DNA from: Actinomycetes bacterium
GTDB lineage: Bacteria; Actinomycetota; Thermoleophilia; Miltoncostaeales; Miltoncostaeaceae
DNA length: 32,607 nt
NCBI GenBank assembly: GCA_024639225.1
Contig: JAHEIS010000012.1
Span: 1 to 32,607, forward strand
Direction: 5' to 3'
Shown one piece after another: positions 31,369 through 32,607 of this stretch (position 1 is its first letter; the number at the start of each line of letters is the position of its first letter). The position numbers were made by a program, and so were the translations under genes. The notes beneath the pieces were generated by a model. It was given only the letters and a program-made list of their open reading frames with translations, was not told the origin of the DNA and did no database searches.

Positions 31369-32607
31369 GGGACGCCATCATCCAGGCCCTGATCGGCTTC
31401 GAGTGGTTCGTGCTCGTCTACTTCCTGCTGCTCAACACCGTCTACCTGGTGACGGTGATCCTCGGCGCGCTCGAGGTCCGTCACACGCGCCGCTGGGAGC
31501 CGACCTCGGATCTCGACGAGATCTTCGCCAACCCCTTGACGCCGGGCGTCTCGGTCGTCGCGCCGGCATATAACGAAGAGCTCTCGATCCTCGAGAGCGT
31601 GCGTGCGGTTCTCCGGCTGCGCTACCCGGAGTTCGAGCTCATCGTGGTGGACGATGGCTCGACCGACAACACATTCGGCCTACTCCTTGACGAGTTCGAT
31701 CTTCGTCCGACCGAGCGCCTGGTGCCCTCGCTTGTGCCGACGATCGGCGAGGTGATTGGGGTGTATGAGGCGGCGGGCGATGTCCCTCTGGTGGTTGTGC
31801 GCAAGGCGAACACCGGACGTCGCTCCGACGCGTCGAACGTCGGGATCAATGCCGCGCGCAAGCCGCTGATCTGCATCGTTGATTCCGACTCGGTGCTCGA
31901 TGAGAACGCCCTCCTGCTGGTCGCCCGACCATTCGTCGAGGACCCCGAGCACGTCGTCGCCACCGGTGGAGTCGTGCGCGCGATGAACGGCGCGGTCGTG
32001 CGCGACGGCGTCATCGAGGACATCCGCCTGCCCAAGGGGTGGCTCGCGCGTATCCAGGTCGTGGAGTACCTGCGCTCGTTTCTCCTCGGTCGTACGGGGT
32101 GGTCACGCATCGGCGGGCTCATGATCATCTCCGGCGCGTTCGGCCTCTTCCGGACCGACCTGCTCCACCGGCTCGGCGGATACGATCTCGAGAACATCGG
32201 CGAAGACGCCGAGCTCGTCACCCGGATCCACAAGACCATGCGCGACGAAGGGATCAAGTACCGCATCGTGTTCGTGGCCGAACCCGTGTGTTGGACCGAG
32301 GTTCCGGACAAGATCAAAGGTCTGGCCGGCCAGCGGCGCCGTTGGTCGTTGGGCGGGGCCGAGGTGATCTGGAAGCACCGGCGGATGATGGGGAATCCGC
32401 GCTACGGCGTGATCGGAATGCTCACCCTTCCCTTCTTTCTTCTGTTCGAGGTCCTCGGTCCGGTCGTCGAGCTCGTCGGGCTCATCGCGCTCATCCTCGG
32501 CACGTCCCTCGGGCTGCTCGATCCCCGGTTCGCCCTCATCGTCGGTGGACTGGCTGTTGCGTACGGCCTGCTCCTGTCCGCGGCGGCGATCGCTGTCGAG
32601 GAGTTCT
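31365..32607 (+). CDS. Family 2 membrane glycosyltransferase (3' truncated by window), processive-type
   Basis: Missing from the ORF track because it runs off the window end; 414 codons are visible. An N-terminal membrane helix ('FEWFVLVYFLLLNTVYLVTV') precedes a GT-A catalytic domain. Motifs are 'SVVAPAYNEE', 'ELIVVDDGSTDNT' (first Asp), 'ICIVDSDSVLDENA' (DxD metal site), 'GGYDLENIGEDAELVTRI' (catalytic ED) and 'GLAGQRRRWSLGG' (QxxRW). The set is typical of processive synthases such as BcsA, PgaC and hyaluronan synthase. Further membrane helices begin near residue 350 ('GVIGMLTLPFFLLFEVLGPV'). It starts by ATGA overlap with the HEAT gene. A role in exopolysaccharide or cell-surface glycan synthesis, controlled by the adjacent two-component pair, is inferred. 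Sugar unknown. Confidence 0.92.
   Translation, partial: MRDAIIQALIGFEWFVLVYFLLLNTVYLVTVILGALEVRHTRRWEPTSDLDEIFANPLTPGVSVVAPAYNEELSILESVRAVLRLRYPEFELIVVDDGSTDNTFGLLLDEFDLRPTERLVPSLVPTIGEVIGVYEAAGDVPLVVVRKANTGRRSDASNVGINAARKPLICIVDSDSVLDENALLLVARPFVEDPEHVVATGGVVRAMNGAVVRDGVIEDIRLPKGWLARIQVVEYLRSFLLGRTGWSRIGGLMIISGAFGLFRTDLLHRLGGYDLENIGEDAELVTRIHKTMRDEGIKYRIVFVAEPVCWTEVPDKIKGLAGQRRRWSLGGAEVIWKHRRMMGNPRYGVIGMLTLPFFLLFEVLGPVVELVGLIALILGTSLGLLDPRFALIVGGLAVAYGLLLSAAAIAVEEF

Overview
This is a high-GC chromosomal window, dense with housekeeping genes, from an actinobacterium. The order ftsH-fol genes-coaX-dusB-greA-lysS, then clpC-radA-carD-PIN/TRAM-ispD-ispF-cysS-rlmB-sigH, together with many GTG starts, 4-bp ATGA/GTGA overlaps and leaderless promoters, points to a deep-branching actinobacterium. 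Thermoleophilia/Solirubrobacterales is my best guess. That placement is inference from gene content and order, not a computed phylogeny. I see no CRISPR array, rRNA, tRNA, IS element or prophage.

Layout. (1) 1-793: 3' end of ftsH, closed by a perfect palindromic hairpin, followed by about 400 bp of gene-free, possibly decayed DNA. (2) 1203-5096: a tightly coupled plus-strand run from one leaderless promoter: folP, folB and folK (folate), a DUF2469 gene, coaX (CoA) and dusB (tRNA dihydrouridine). (3) 5093-7144: greA-lysS from a good sigma-70-type promoter inside the end of dusB. (4) 7308-10582, minus strand: acsA (acetyl-CoA synthetase), a frameshifted and internally deleted squalene-cyclase-like pseudogene, and a dienelactone-hydrolase-like gene. 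(5) 10753-17408, plus strand: a stand-alone bS18 ribosomal protein with a long Ala/Pro/Glu tail, a tiny zinc-ribbon protein, clpC with a structured leader, radA, carD and a membrane PIN/TRAM protein. (6) 17486-21194: a secreted protein with seven FG-GAP repeats, an Ig-like domain and three copies of an unfamiliar C-terminal repeat, then two membrane proteins. (7) 21396-22112, minus: a DUF72 protein divergent from ispD. (8) 22143-26529: ispD, a PHP-family phosphatase, ispF, cysS and rlmB. (9) 26842-27552: a SigH/Spo0H-like sigma factor behind a near-consensus promoter and a hairpin-rich leader. (10) 27572-32607: a small lipoprotein and a PAS histidine kinase on the minus strand, then a single-domain response regulator, a membrane-anchored HEAT-repeat protein and a family 2 membrane glycosyltransferase (cut by the window end) on the plus strand. 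The last four genes look like a signalling and surface-polysaccharide module.

Most interesting points: the HEAT gene lies exactly in frame behind the response regulator's TGA, with no canonical start until the middle of its transmembrane helix; the three-copy C-terminal repeat of the FG-GAP protein; the solitary bS18 with an acidic tail; repeated 'TANNNT-N6-start codon' leaderless promoters; structured leaders before clpC and sigH; and a three-copy GC-rich direct repeat in front of the PHP gene. All of this was read by eye; no database search or computation was run.
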